Shown piece by piece: positions 25,331 through 34,900 of a stretch of 64,000 nt of DNA. The stretch lies in contig DIHE01000038.1 of assembly GCA_002420005.1 (NCBI GenBank), forward strand, positions 14,525-78,524. Reading direction: 5' to 3'. Each line of letters begins with the position of its first letter. The first letter of the stretch is position 1. The DNA comes from Holophagales bacterium UBA5704. Its GTDB lineage: Bacteria; Acidobacteriota; Thermoanaerobaculia; Multivoradales; UBA5704. The notes beneath the pieces are model-generated. The model searched no databases and was not told the origin of the DNA. It was given only the letters and a program-made list of their open reading frames with translations. The position numbers and the translations under genes are program-made.

Positions 25331-26337
25331 CCGCGGATGCAGATCTTTCCGAAGTGCCCGCCCGCCGCCATCAGCGCGAAGGCGGCGCGGGCGTCTTCGA
25401 AGGGGAAGACGCGATCGACCACCGGGTGGAGCCCATGCTGGGCGATCGCCCGGTTCATCGCCTCGAACCCCTCGCGGTGGCCGACCAGGATGCCCTGGAG
25501 CCGCGCCTGCTGCATGAAGATCAGGGTGAGCGGCACCTGCGCCACCACCCCTGCGAGATTGCCGATCAGGCAGATGGTGCCGCCCAGGCGCACGGAGCGC
25601 AGCGACTGCTCCAGCGTCCCCGCACCGCCGACCTCCACCACCAGATCGACCCCGGCCCCCTGGGTCAGCTCGCGCACCGCGCCGCTCCATTCCGGGGTCT
25701 GCCGGTAGTTGATCAGCCCCGAGGCGCCGAGCCGGCGCGCGCGTTCGAGCTTGTCGTCGCGGCTGGAGGTGATCAACGCCCGCACGCCGAGGAGGCGGGC
25801 GAGCTGGAGGGCGAAGATGGAGACGCCCCCGGTGCCCTGCAGCAGCACGGTGTCCCCGGCGGTCAGCCGCCCATGGGTGACCAGCGCGCTCCAGGCGGTC
25901 AGCCCGGCGCAGGGCAGCGTCGCCGCCTCCTCGTCGCTCAGGTGCGGCGGCACGTGCACCACGCCGTCTTCGTGGAGAACCACCTGCTCGGCGAGCAGGC
26001 CGTCGAACGGGCCGCCGAGCGTCGAGCGCAGCTTGTCGCGGCTCGGCTCGCCGGCCAGCCAGCGCTGGGCGAAGATCCCGCAGACGCGGTCCCCGGGCTT
26101 CGCGCGGGTCACCCCCTCACCGACCGCGACGACCTCGCCGACGCCGTCGGAGCAGGGGATGAGCGGCAGCTTCTGGCGCGGGTTGTACAGCCCCTGGACG
26201 GTGAGCAGATCGCGGTAGTTGAGCGACACGGCGCGCACCCGGAGCTTCACCTGGCCGGGGCCGGGCTGCGGGTCCGGCCGTTCGGCGAGCTGCAGGTGAT
26301 CGAGGCCGAAACCGCCCTGGATCTCCCAGGCCCTCAT
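25327..26337 (-). CDS. NAD(P)-dependent zinc-less alcohol dehydrogenase / quinone oxidoreductase (MDR family)
   Basis: A 336-residue medium-chain dehydrogenase/reductase. The catalytic N-terminal GroES-like domain has SLNYRDLLTVQGLY and IPCSDGVGEVVAVGEGV, and the Rossmann segment reads VLLQGTGGVSIFALQLARLLG. The YRDLL motif and absence of the zinc-binding GHE signature point to the quinone-oxidoreductase branch. It converges with the BNR gene with stops overlapping by a few bases, and its start overlaps the HIT gene stop (ATGA). Confidence 0.9.
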   Translation of the reverse strand: MRAWEIQGGFGLDHLQLAERPDPQPGPGQVKLRVRAVSLNYRDLLTVQGLYNPRQKLPLIPCSDGVGEVVAVGEGVTRAKPGDRVCGIFAQRWLAGEPSRDKLRSTLGGPFDGLLAEQVVLHEDGVVHVPPHLSDEEAATLPCAGLTAWSALVTHGRLTAGDTVLLQGTGGVSIFALQLARLLGVRALITSSRDDKLERARRLGASGLINYRQTPEWSGAVRELTQGAGVDLVVEVGGAGTLEQSLRSVRLGGTICLIGNLAGVVAQVPLTLIFMQQARLQGILVGHREGFEAMNRAIAQHGLHPVVDRVFPFEDARAAFALMAAGGHFGKICIRG

Positions 26338-26759
26338 GCGTCGAGCGCCTTGCGCATCTTGTCCAACAGCTCGCGGGCGGTCGAGTCGGCCAGCTTCTTC
26401 GCCGGCCAGAGGATGCCCAGACCCTCGCGGCCGAATTTCGGGATGACGTGGAAGTGCACGTGCATCACCACCTGGTGGGCCTCGGCGCCATTGTTCTGCA
26501 GGACGTTGTAATCGGTGCAGCCGGTCGCCCGCATCACCGCGCGGCAGATCCGCGGCAGCACCCGGCCGATGGCGGCGGACGCCTCGTCCGAAAGCTGGTG
26601 GAGATGGGCCTTGCGCTCCTTGGGGATGACCAGTGTGTGGCCGTCCGAGAGCGGACCGATGTCGAGAAACGCGAGGACGTGCTCGTCCTCATACACCTTG
26701 TAGCTCGGGATCTCGCCGGCGAGGATCTTGTCGAAGATGGTCGGTTGATGGTCGCTCAT
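26334..26759 (-). CDS. HIT-family nucleotide-binding hydrolase
   Basis: A 141-residue HIT (histidine triad) protein: TIFDKILAGEIPSYKVYEDEHVLAFLDIGP at the start, then HVHFHVIPKF, the H-phi-H-phi-H-phi-phi triad with the catalytic middle His. Family members hydrolyse nucleoside phosphoramidates or dinucleoside polyphosphates. The ATG at 26759 is chosen to match the family N-terminus; an ATG three codons upstream is possible. Operonic with the downstream oxidoreductase. Confidence 0.92.
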   Translation of the reverse strand: MSDHQPTIFDKILAGEIPSYKVYEDEHVLAFLDIGPLSDGHTLVIPKERKAHLHQLSDEASAAIGRVLPRICRAVMRATGCTDYNVLQNNGAEAHQVVMHVHFHVIPKFGREGLGILWPAKKLADSTARELLDKMRKALDA

Positions 26760-26782
26760 GCCATCCATTCTATGACCGCCCC

Positions 26783-26810
26783 TTGACAGGGCAAACAACT
26801 CCGCTATCGT
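26783..26810 (+). promoter_or_regulatory. Candidate promoter giving a leaderless transcript
   Basis: TTGACA (26783-26788), a 16-bp spacer and TATCGT (26805-26810). The expected transcription start, about seven bases further, coincides with the GTG start codon at 26818, and no Shine-Dalgarno is present, so the ATP-grasp operon may begin with a leaderless mRNA. Confidence 0.4.
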
Positions 26811-26817
26811 TGCCGCC

Positions 26818-27864
26818 GTGGACGTGAGACCTCGCTCTTCCGGTCGATCGCCAGGCCGACCGGCGGGGCGTCCGCGCCCCCTCCACCTCGGCTTCTGCTA
26901 CGACCGGAAAGAGGATTACCTCGCCCGCGGGCTCACCGCGGAGCAGGTGATGGAGCTCGACGGCGAAGAGACGATCGCCGAGATCGCCGCCGCCCTCACC
27001 GGTCTCGGCCATGCGGTCGAACGGGTCGGCCGTGGCGCCGAGCTGGCGCACCGGCTGGCCCGGGGCGAGCGCTGGGATCTGGTGCTCAACATCGCCGAAG
27101 GGCTCCACGGGCGCTCGCGGGAAGCGCAGGTGCCCGCCCTGTGTGAGATGTTCGATCAGCCGTATACCTTTTCCGATCCGCTCACCTGCGCGGTGACCCT
27201 GGACAAAGCGGTGGCCAAGCGCCTGGTGCGCGACCATGGCCTGCCGACCGCGCCGTTCGTGGTGATCGAACGGGCCGCCGACGCCGAGGCGGTCGACCTC
27301 CCGACGCCGCTCTTCATCAAACCGGTCGCCGAGGGCAGCTCCAAGGGCGTGGACGCGCGCTCACGGATCGATCACCGCGCAGACCTTCCGGCGGCGTGCG
27401 CCGCTCTCCTCGCCCGCTTCGATCAGCCGGTGCTGGTGGAGCGCCACCTGCCGGGGCGTGAGCTCACTGCGGGCATTCTCGGCAACGGTGCCGAGGCGCG
27501 GGTGGTGGGGCTTCTGGAAGTCTGCTTCCGCGACGGCTCGGATGCCGCGTACACCGCGATCAACAAAGCGGAATTCACCACCCGCTGCACCTATCGGTTG
27601 ATCGACGGCGAGCCGCTGGCCGTGCGGGCGTGCGAAGTGGCGCTCGGGGCCTGGCATGCCTTCTCCTGCCGCGACGCGGCCCGGGTGGACCTGCGCTGCG
27701 ACGAGCACGGCGAGCCCTGCTTCCTGGAGATCAACCCGCTTCCCGGCCTGCATCCGGTGAGCTCCGACCTGCCGATCCTGTGGCGCCTCGCCGGGCACTC
27801 CTATCCGGATCTGCTGGCGCAGATCCTCGACGCCGCCGCCCGGCGCACAGGGCTCTGGCCGTGA
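26818..27864 (+). CDS. D-Ala-D-Ala ligase-like ATP-grasp protein
   Basis: A 348-residue ATP-grasp ligase. After a basic Pro/Gly/Arg-rich N-terminal tail (residues 1-22), it shows LHLGFCYDRKEDY, NIAEGLHG, the ATP-binding FIKPVAEGSSKGV loop, VERHLPGRELTAGIL and metal-binding RVDLRCDEHGEPCFLEINPLPGLHP. The ligand set is intact. The family joins a carboxylate to an amine through an acyl phosphate. Because a second ATP-grasp enzyme follows with a GTGA overlap, the pair may assemble a dipeptide or amino-acid conjugate rather than peptidoglycan D-Ala-D-Ala. The start is GTG without a visible RBS. Confidence 0.88.
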   Translation: MDVRPRSSGRSPGRPAGRPRPLHLGFCYDRKEDYLARGLTAEQVMELDGEETIAEIAAALTGLGHAVERVGRGAELAHRLARGERWDLVLNIAEGLHGRSREAQVPALCEMFDQPYTFSDPLTCAVTLDKAVAKRLVRDHGLPTAPFVVIERAADAEAVDLPTPLFIKPVAEGSSKGVDARSRIDHRADLPAACAALLARFDQPVLVERHLPGRELTAGILGNGAEARVVGLLEVCFRDGSDAAYTAINKAEFTTRCTYRLIDGEPLAVRACEVALGAWHAFSCRDAARVDLRCDEHGEPCFLEINPLPGLHPVSSDLPILWRLAGHSYPDLLAQILDAAARRTGLWP

Positions 27865-29477
27865 GCCGGAGAAGGGGCTCGATCCGCAAGGTTTTCATCG
27901 CCCACAATCCGGTGGCACCGGAGGACGATCCATCGACCGCCGACGTGCTGGACGAGGCGGCCTTCGTCGAGCGCGGCCTCGCCGTCCTGGGCATCCGTGC
28001 GGAGCGCCGGCCCGTCGCCGACATCGCCGCCCTGGCCGCTCTCGCCGCGGCGGCGCGCGATCCCGCGACGCTGATCTTCAACTTGATCGAATCGCCCCCC
28101 GGCGGCTGGTGGCGCCAATGTGCCGCCGCCGGCGCTCTGGAGCTGCTCGGCGCCCGCTTCACCGGCGCCCCGGCGGCGGCCCTCTGGCTCACCACCGACA
28201 AGCTGCTCACCCGCGCCCTCCTCGCCGCCGAAGGCCTCCCCGTGGCCCCCGGCGGCCGGCTCGATCCGCAGCAGCCGGACGTGCTCGACCGCGTGGCGCC
28301 GCCGTGGATTCTGAAACCCGCCTGCGAGGACGCCTCGATCGGCCTCGACGGGTCGCCGGTCTGCGCCACCCGCGAAGAGGCGCTGGCGCGCGCCGCGCAG
28401 CTCGCCGAGCGCTTCCCCGGCCAGGGGATCGTCGCCGAGCGCTTCCTCCCCGGCCGCGAGCTCAACGTCTCCCTGCTGGAAGGGCCGGAAGGACCGGAGG
28501 TCCTGCCGATCCCCGAGATGACCTACGTCGACTATCCCGAGGGGATGCCGCGCTTCATGAGTTGGGAGGCCAAGTGGGGGGAGGGGACCTTTGCCTACGA
28601 CCACACCGTCCGCCGCTTCCTGACCGATCCGGAGGACGAGCCGCTGCTCGCCCGGGTGCGCGAGCTGGTGTTGCAGGCCTGGCGCGTCTGCGGCCTCTCT
28701 GGCTACGCCCGGGTGGACCTGCGCTGCGACGAGACCGGCGCGCCCTTCATTCTGGAGGTCAACGCCAACCCGTGCATCGCCGAGGGTGCCGGCCTCGAAG
28801 TCTCCGCGGCCCGCGCCGGTCTCGGCATCGGCGCCCTGGTCGAGCGCATCCTCGCCGCGGCCGTCCGCCACCACGCGCCGGCCCCTGCCGCTCCGGAGGC
28901 CCCGCCGCCGGCCGTCACGATCCGCCGCGACCTCCGGCGCACCGACCGGAAACCCTTGGAAGACCTGATCCGCGCCACCGGCTTCTTCAACGCCGAGGAG
29001 GTCTCCGTCGCCCTGGAGCTGGCCGACGATCGCATCGCGCACGGCGCGGCGAGCCACTACCGCTTTCTGGTGGGAGAGCTGGACGGCCGCCTGGCGGGCT
29101 ACGCCTGCTGGGGGGTGATCGATGGGACCGCCGCCTCCGTGGACCTGTACTGGATCGCCGTCCAGCCGGACCTCCAGGGCCGCGGGATCGGCGCCGCCCT
29201 CCTCGCCGATGCCGAGGCCTGGATCGCGGAGAGCGGCCGTTCCCGCATCTACGTCGAAACCTCGACCCGCGCGCAGTACGAGAGCACGCGGGCCTTCTAC
29301 CACGCCCGAGGCTACACCCTTGCGGGTGAGCTCGCGGACTTCTACGCCCCCGGAGACGGCAAGGCGACGTTCGTCAAGGTGCTGCAGGTCAGCCCGTCCG
29401 CCGATCCTCTCCCGGGAGATCCGCCATATGGCCGGATCGAGGGCGAGGAGGCTCGAACCGGGAGCCTGATAGAATAG
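27861..29477 (+). CDS. ATP-grasp ligase fused to a C-terminal GNAT acetyltransferase
   Basis: A 538-residue two-domain enzyme. Residues ~10-335 are a D-Ala-D-Ala ligase-like ATP-grasp domain (ILKPACEDASIGLDG, VAERFLPGRELNVSLLEG, RVDLRCDETGAPFILEVNANPCIAEGAG). After an Ala/Pro linker, residues ~355-510 are a GNAT domain with the acetyl-CoA motif VQPDLQGRGIGAALLADAEAW and YVETSTRAQYESTRAFYHARGY. Start is GTG overlapping the previous stop (GTGA); no nearby RBS, suggesting translational coupling. The fusion implies an acyl-transfer step on the ligated product. The substrate is unknown. Confidence 0.9.
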   Translation: MSRRRGSIRKVFIAHNPVAPEDDPSTADVLDEAAFVERGLAVLGIRAERRPVADIAALAALAAAARDPATLIFNLIESPPGGWWRQCAAAGALELLGARFTGAPAAALWLTTDKLLTRALLAAEGLPVAPGGRLDPQQPDVLDRVAPPWILKPACEDASIGLDGSPVCATREEALARAAQLAERFPGQGIVAERFLPGRELNVSLLEGPEGPEVLPIPEMTYVDYPEGMPRFMSWEAKWGEGTFAYDHTVRRFLTDPEDEPLLARVRELVLQAWRVCGLSGYARVDLRCDETGAPFILEVNANPCIAEGAGLEVSAARAGLGIGALVERILAAAVRHHAPAPAAPEAPPPAVTIRRDLRRTDRKPLEDLIRATGFFNAEEVSVALELADDRIAHGAASHYRFLVGELDGRLAGYACWGVIDGTAASVDLYWIAVQPDLQGRGIGAALLADAEAWIAESGRSRIYVETSTRAQYESTRAFYHARGYTLAGELADFYAPGDGKATFVKVLQVSPSADPLPGDPPYGRIEGEEARTGSLIE

Positions 29478-29486
29478 ATTTCCGTC

Positions 29487-30014
29487 ATGCTCGCGTTGAC
29501 CCCCTTCACCGAGGCCGACATCGACCGGCTGATCGAGTGGCTGCCCACGCCGGAGGACCTGCTGCTGTGGACGGCCACCAGCTTCTCGTTTCCGCTCACC
29601 CGGGAGCAGGTCCAGGCCCACCTGGCGGACAGCGCGGCCCGCGGCGACCGGCGCATCTACAAGGTGGTGCGGGTGGAGACCGGGATGTCTTGCGGCCACA
29701 TCGAGCTGGGGGCGATCGACCGGGCCCACCGGTCGTTGCGGATCGGCCGGGTGCTCCTCGCTCCCGAGATGCGCGGCACCGGCGCCGCCGTCGAGATGAT
29801 GCGCCTCGCGCTGCGCATCGCCTTCGAGGAGCTGCACATGCACCGCGTCGAGCTGGGGGTCTTCCACGTCAACCGGCGGGCCATCGCCCTGTACGAGAAG
29901 GTCGGCTTTCACGGCGAGGGCGTGCGCCGCGACTCCTTCCTGGCGCCGGAGGGGTATTGGAGCGAGGTGGTGATGAGCCTCCTCGGCGCCGAGTGGGCGG
30001 CCTTGAGCGTCTGA
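29487..30014 (+). CDS. GNAT N-acetyltransferase (RimJ/RimL-like)
   Basis: A 175-residue GNAT protein: LTPFTEADIDRLIEWLPT at the start, RVLLAPEMRGTGAAVEMMRLALRIAFEEL (acetyl-CoA binding loop R/Q-x-x-G-x-A/G) and HRVELGVFHVNRRAIALYEKVGF, the RimJ-type C-terminal signature. It follows the ATP-grasp/GNAT fusion by nine bases, so a third acyl-transfer activity may belong to the same pathway. Confidence 0.88.
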   Translation: MLALTPFTEADIDRLIEWLPTPEDLLLWTATSFSFPLTREQVQAHLADSAARGDRRIYKVVRVETGMSCGHIELGAIDRAHRSLRIGRVLLAPEMRGTGAAVEMMRLALRIAFEELHMHRVELGVFHVNRRAIALYEKVGFHGEGVRRDSFLAPEGYWSEVVMSLLGAEWAALSV

Positions 30015-30096
30015 GGCCGCGGCAACCTCCACCTTCCGGGCCGGGAAGGTGTACCATGAAGCGCAAGAGAGAAGGGTTCGAAAAAGAGGAGCTGCC

Positions 30097-30561
30097 ATGA
30101 AGCGTGCCCGGTGGACGACTCTGATCATCGTCGCCTGTCTGACGTCCGCGCCTTCCTGGGGGCAGGAAAAGAAGGCGCCGACCGTGAGCAACGGCTATGC
30201 CGACGACGTGGCCCAGGGTTGGCTCGCTCGCGCCAACGGCTACGTGGACCAGAAGCGGTGGATGGAGGCGAAAGAGGCCTTCCTGCGCTATCTCGATGAG
30301 CATCCGGCGGACGTCAATGCCACCGCGGACCTCGGCCTCTGCTACAAGGAGCTGGGAGACTACGAGCGGGCCATCCGGAATTTCGACCGCGCGCTGGTCC
30401 TCGACCCCGGCCATTGGCAGGCGCTCTACAACAAGATCATCGTGCTCGGCTATCACGTCGACAAGAAGGCGGAGGCCAAGAAGCTGATGCGGGAGCTGCG
30501 CCGCCTCCAGCCGAAGAATCCCGACGTCGCCCGGCTGGCGCGGGACGTCGCCAAGCTGTAG
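30097..30561 (+). CDS. Exported TPR-repeat protein
   Basis: A 154-residue protein with an N-terminal signal peptide (KRARWTTLIIVACLTSAPSWG) and about three tetratricopeptide repeats (ARANGYVDQKRWMEAKEAFLRYLDEHP; ADLGLCYKELGDYERAIRNFDRALVLDP; then a partial unit). The start at 30097 has AGAGGAG seven bases upstream, while the earlier in-frame ATG has none. TPRs mediate protein-protein contacts in the periplasm. It is 82 bp downstream of the GNAT gene and may or may not share its operon. Confidence 0.87.
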   Translation: MKRARWTTLIIVACLTSAPSWGQEKKAPTVSNGYADDVAQGWLARANGYVDQKRWMEAKEAFLRYLDEHPADVNATADLGLCYKELGDYERAIRNFDRALVLDPGHWQALYNKIIVLGYHVDKKAEAKKLMRELRRLQPKNPDVARLARDVAKL

Positions 30562-30583
30562 AGACACGGTTCTTGCGGTGTCT

Positions 30584-30599
30584 TATGACGCCGGTCATA
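30584..30599 (+). promoter_or_regulatory. TATGAC-N4-GTCATA dyad, FNR/DNR-like operator candidate
   Basis: A perfect 6+6 inverted repeat with a 4-bp spacer lies 67 bp before the 4Fe-4S membrane protein gene. Half-site spacing matches CRP/FNR-superfamily boxes (TTGAC/TTGAT-N4-GTCAA/ATCAA), although the outer bases differ. A second hairpin (30634-30654, 9-bp stem ACCCGGCGG/CCGCCGGGT) ends directly at the Shine-Dalgarno GGAGG (30655-30659) and could affect translation. Confidence 0.35.
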
Positions 30600-30665
30600 G
30601 GACCTTCGGGCGGCGGCTGGTAGGTTGTTCCCGACCCGGCGGGAGCCGCCGGGTGGAGGCTCCTC

Positions 30666-31772
30666 ATGATCGCTCTCGGCAAGTCCGGTTCCCGCGCAGC
30701 CACAGAGTCCTGGAAACTCGAATCCTTCGCTCCCGCCGAGGGCTGGGAGAGGTGGCTGGAGGGGAAGGTCGGCCGCAAGGGATATCAGACGTTTCGCGTG
30801 CGCCTGCTGGTGCAGGCCGCCTTCGCGGTGACCTGCGTGCTCCTGGGGGCGCAGTTCGCACGCTTCGTGACCGCCGCGCGGGAGGGCGCCGTCCCCCTGC
30901 CGCACCGGCCCGCCGGGGTCGAGGGGTTCCTGCCGATCAGCGGCCTTCTCGGCCTCGTCGACTGGGTCCGCAACGGCTCGCTCAACCCGGTGCACCCGGC
31001 GGCCACCATGATCCTGCTGGTGGTGCTGGGCCTGTCCCTCCTCCTGCGCAAGTCGTTCTGCTCCTGGATCTGCCCGGTCGGCTTCCTCTCCGAAGCGCTG
31101 GCGCGGCTGGGCCGGGGGATCTTCGGCCGCAATTTCCGGATCTGGCGGGCTCTCGACGTGCCCTTGCGCGGGCTCAAGTACTTCCTGCTCTTCTTCTTCG
31201 TGTGGGCCATCCTCGGCATGACGCCGGCTGCGCTACGCGCCTTCATCGAGTCGCCCTACAACACGATCGCCGACGTGAAGACGGGGATGTTCTTCGTCGA
31301 GCTCGGCAGCCTGGGCGCCGCGGTGCTCCTCGGTCTCTCGCTCCTCTCGGTCCTCTACAAGGGATTCTGGTGCCGCTATCTGTGCCCGTACGGCGCCTTG
31401 CTGGGGCTTTTCTCCTGGCTGTCGCCGGCGCACGTGCGGCGCGATCCGGTGAGCTGCATCGACTGCGGCCTGTGCGACCGGGTGTGCATGGCCCGGCTGC
31501 CGGTGTCGCGGAAGATCAACGTGCTGAGCCCCGAATGCACCGGCTGCCTGGACTGCGTGGCGGTCTGCCCGATCCGTGATGCCCTGGGGGTCCATGTCGG
31601 GCGGCGGCGCTGGGAGGCCCGGCAGTACGCCGCGGCGGTTCTCGCCCTTTTCCTGGCCGGCTACCTCGGCGCGCGCGTCTTCGGCCTGTGGGAGAACCGG
31701 ATCGGCGACGCCGAGTACGTCGAGCACCTTCGGCAGGATGCGGTGCAGCCGTACGGCCATCCCGGACGGTGA
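30666..31772 (+). CDS. NapH/MauN/CcoG-like membrane 4Fe-4S protein
   Basis: A 368-residue membrane protein with about five TM helices. Two Cys-rich cytoplasmic motifs typical of the NapH/NosR group are present (FCSWICPVGFLSE, FWCRYLCPYGALLGL), followed by ferredoxin-like CIDCGLCDRVCM and CTGCLDCVAVCP, i.e. two 4Fe-4S sites. Such proteins transfer electrons from quinol or ferredoxin to periplasmic reductases or maturases. No partner reductase is visible nearby. RBS GGAGG lies six bases before the ATG, right at the foot of a GC-rich hairpin. Confidence 0.88.
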   Translation: MIALGKSGSRAATESWKLESFAPAEGWERWLEGKVGRKGYQTFRVRLLVQAAFAVTCVLLGAQFARFVTAAREGAVPLPHRPAGVEGFLPISGLLGLVDWVRNGSLNPVHPAATMILLVVLGLSLLLRKSFCSWICPVGFLSEALARLGRGIFGRNFRIWRALDVPLRGLKYFLLFFFVWAILGMTPAALRAFIESPYNTIADVKTGMFFVELGSLGAAVLLGLSLLSVLYKGFWCRYLCPYGALLGLFSWLSPAHVRRDPVSCIDCGLCDRVCMARLPVSRKINVLSPECTGCLDCVAVCPIRDALGVHVGRRRWEARQYAAAVLALFLAGYLGARVFGLWENRIGDAEYVEHLRQDAVQPYGHPGR

Positions 31773-31920
31773 GCCACCGAACCGCCTCTTCGGGTGGGCC
31801 ACCCACCTCCCGGCGCACCGGGCCGCCGTCCGTCCGGGTATGGGGTGGGTCTCCACCGCGCGCCAAAGTGGAAAGTGTACGAGCAGTGAATCAACCGGCA
31901 ACCAACAGGAGGACCCTTTG

Positions 31921-31935
31921 ATGCCTGGCTCGTGA
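31921..31935 (+). other. Four-codon leader mini-ORF upstream of the DUF11 protein
   Basis: ATG CCT GGC TCG TGA is preceded by AACAGGAGGACCCTTTG, a strong Shine-Dalgarno. It ends 38 bp before the start of the large repeat protein, which has its own RBS. It may be a translated leader affecting expression or an accidental SD-ATG. Confidence 0.25.
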
Positions 31936-31973
31936 CTCGTCAAATTGCCGTGGGGGCAGAAGGAGGTTTCATC

Positions 31974-34900
31974 ATGTCCCACGAGCGAAGAACCGCTCTC
32001 TGCATGGCGGCGGCCGGCCTCGTGCTGGCGCTGCTGATCGCGCCGGGGCGGGTGGCAGGGGAGCCCCACCCCTCCTCCGACGTCCTGGTTCCCTACTTCG
32101 AAGTGGCGCTCGATCCCACCCAGAGCCTGAACACCCTGTTCTCGCTGGTCAACAACTCCAAGAAACCGGTGGAGGTGACGATCACCGTCCACACCAACTG
32201 GGGGATTCCCGTGCTGCGGTTCCCCCACACCGTCACGCCCGACGAGGTGCATTCGGCCAACCTGCATGACTGGCTGGTCGAAGGCAAGCTGTTCGACCGG
32301 ACGCTGACCGCCGAGGAGCTCGCGCACCTTCAGGCGGCGCTGTCGGGAAAGCCTTCGCCGCGGGACGGGCTGTGGTACGGCACGGAGGTCGTTCCGGGCC
32401 GGGCGGTCGGCTACGTGACCATCCGGACCAACGGGGATCCGCGGCCGGATGTCCTCTGGGGGGACTACTTCCTGGCCGATCCGAGCGCCGACTGCTTCCA
32501 GGGGGAGACCCTGGTCAACATCGACTTCACAGAGTGCGATGCACCGTGCAAGCGGCACGTCATCCGCTTCCTCGAAGGAGGCCCGTTCACGGACGGCACC
32601 GAGCTGATCATCTGGACGGACAAACGCTGGAACCCGTCGCCCGAGCCCGAGCCCCTCTTTGAAGAGGGCGTGAAGGTCCGCGGCCTGACCTACGACGAGC
32701 CGGGACGCTTCATGGGCCGGTATGACCTGCAGCTGCGGCCGGTCCAGGTGCTCAAAGTGGGCGCCCTCAAGCTGTCCGAGCCGTTCGGCTGGTTCGATCT
32801 CACCACCGAAGGGCCGTCGTTCATCGGTGCCCGCTACACCGAGTCGGCGCAGCACACCAGCTCGGCTCTGCACTCCTACTGCGTGGCCGCGGCCGCGACC
32901 GGCATCGAAGGGCCGGCGATCCAGATCCGCAAGAAGGTCAACGGAGAGGACGCCGACCAGCCCGGCCTGTCGATCCCCATCGGCACCGCCCTCCTCTGGG
33001 AGTATGAGGTCAGCAACCTCGGCTCCGTGCCGCTGAGCGACGTGGTCGTGGAGGACGATACGGGGATCGTGGTCACCTGCCCGCAGGACACCCTGGAAGC
33101 GGGTGACTCGATGACCTGCACCGCCTCCGGGACCGCCGTGCCTTGCGAGCACGTGAACACCGGCAGCGTGGTGGGCTGGGCGCCCGACCAGACGCCGGTG
33201 CGGGCCGAAGACCTGGCGTATTACACCGGCTCCTTCCGCGCCGAGATCCGGCTCGACAAGGCGGTGAACGGCGAGGATGCCGACGTGCCGCCGGGCCCGA
33301 GCTTCCAGGAAGGCGCGGCGCTCAGCTGGACGTTCACCGTGACGAATGCGGGAGAGGTCCCGCTGACCGGGGTGGCGGTGAGTGATCCGGGCCTGACGGT
33401 CACCTGCCCGAAGGCGACGCTGAGCCCCGATGAGACGATGACCTGCACCGCCGGCGGCACCGCGCAGCCCGGCACCCACCACAACGTGGCCACGGTGCAG
33501 GGCAAGCCTCCGTGTGGCCCGAACGCCAGCGCGAGCGATCCGGTCTACTACACCGTGATCGCGAACGAGCCGGCGATCGACATTCAGAAGCTCACCAACG
33601 GCGAGGATGCCGACGCCGAGCCCGGCCCGTCCCTGGAGCTGGGCGCGCCGGTCACCTGGAGCTACGTGGTCACCAACACCGGCAACATGGCGCTCAGCGG
33701 CGTGGTGGTCACCGATGACCGCGGCGTGCAGGTGACCTGCCCGAAGACGGCCCTGGAGCCGGGGGAGAGCATGACCTGCACCGGCCGCGGCGTGGCGCAG
33801 GCCTGTCAGTACACCAACCTGGGAACGGCGCGGGCGGTGGTCGCCGCGGCGCCCGACCGGGTGGTGACGGACCAGGACCTGAGCCATTACTTCGGCCAGA
33901 TCAACCCCCGCATCGCCATCGAGAAGAAGACGGAGGGCCAGGATGCCGATACGCCGCCCGGGCCTGATCTCCTGGTCGGTGGCAAGGTGCACTGGACCTA
34001 CCTCGTCACCAACTTCGGGGACGTGCCGCTGACCGGCCTCGTGGTCGGCGACGACTACGACGTGGTCGTCACCTGCCCGAAGACATCGCTGGCTCCGGGC
34101 GAGTCGATGATCTGCACGGGAGGCGGGCTCGCGGTGGCCGGACAGTACCGCAACCTCGGCACGGCGACCGGTACGCCGCCGTGTGGCGCTGCGGTGAGCG
34201 CCACCGATCCGAGCCACTACTACGGCCGGACGCCGGACATCGCCCTCGAGAAACTGGTCAACGGCCAGGAGGCCGACGTTCCCCCGTACCCCATCCTGCG
34301 GGTGGGCGATCCGATCCTCTGGACCTTCGTGGCGACCAACACCGGCGACGTCGGGCTGGCCAACGTGACGGTCACCGACAGCCAGGGGGTGACGGTGAGC
34401 TGCCCGAAGACGACCCTTTCGGCCGGTGAGTCGATGACCTGCGTGGGCACCGGGACGGCCGTGGCCGGAACCCACACCAACACCGGCACCGTCACCGGCC
34501 AGGCGCTCGGCACCACCGTGACCGCGAGCGACCCGGCCACCTACGTGGCGCAGTGGCCGGCGATCACCCTGGAGAAGAAGGTCAACGGCCAGGAGGCGGA
34601 CACCCCGCCCGGCCCGACGGTCCTGGTGGGCTCCACGGTCACCTGGACCTTCGTGGTGACCAACGCCGGGGACGTCCAGCTCTCCGGCGTGGCGCTGATC
34701 GACCAGGGGACGGCGGTGGCCTGCCCGAAGAGCGTCCTCGCTCCGGGTGAGACCATGACCTGCACGGCGACCGGCACCGCCATCCACGGGCCGTACCAGA
34801 ACACGGCGACCGTGTCGGGCACGCCGCCGATGGGCACGCCGGTGACCGCGAGCGATCCGGCGCACTATCTGGGCGTGATCCCCGGCATCTCGCTGGAGAA

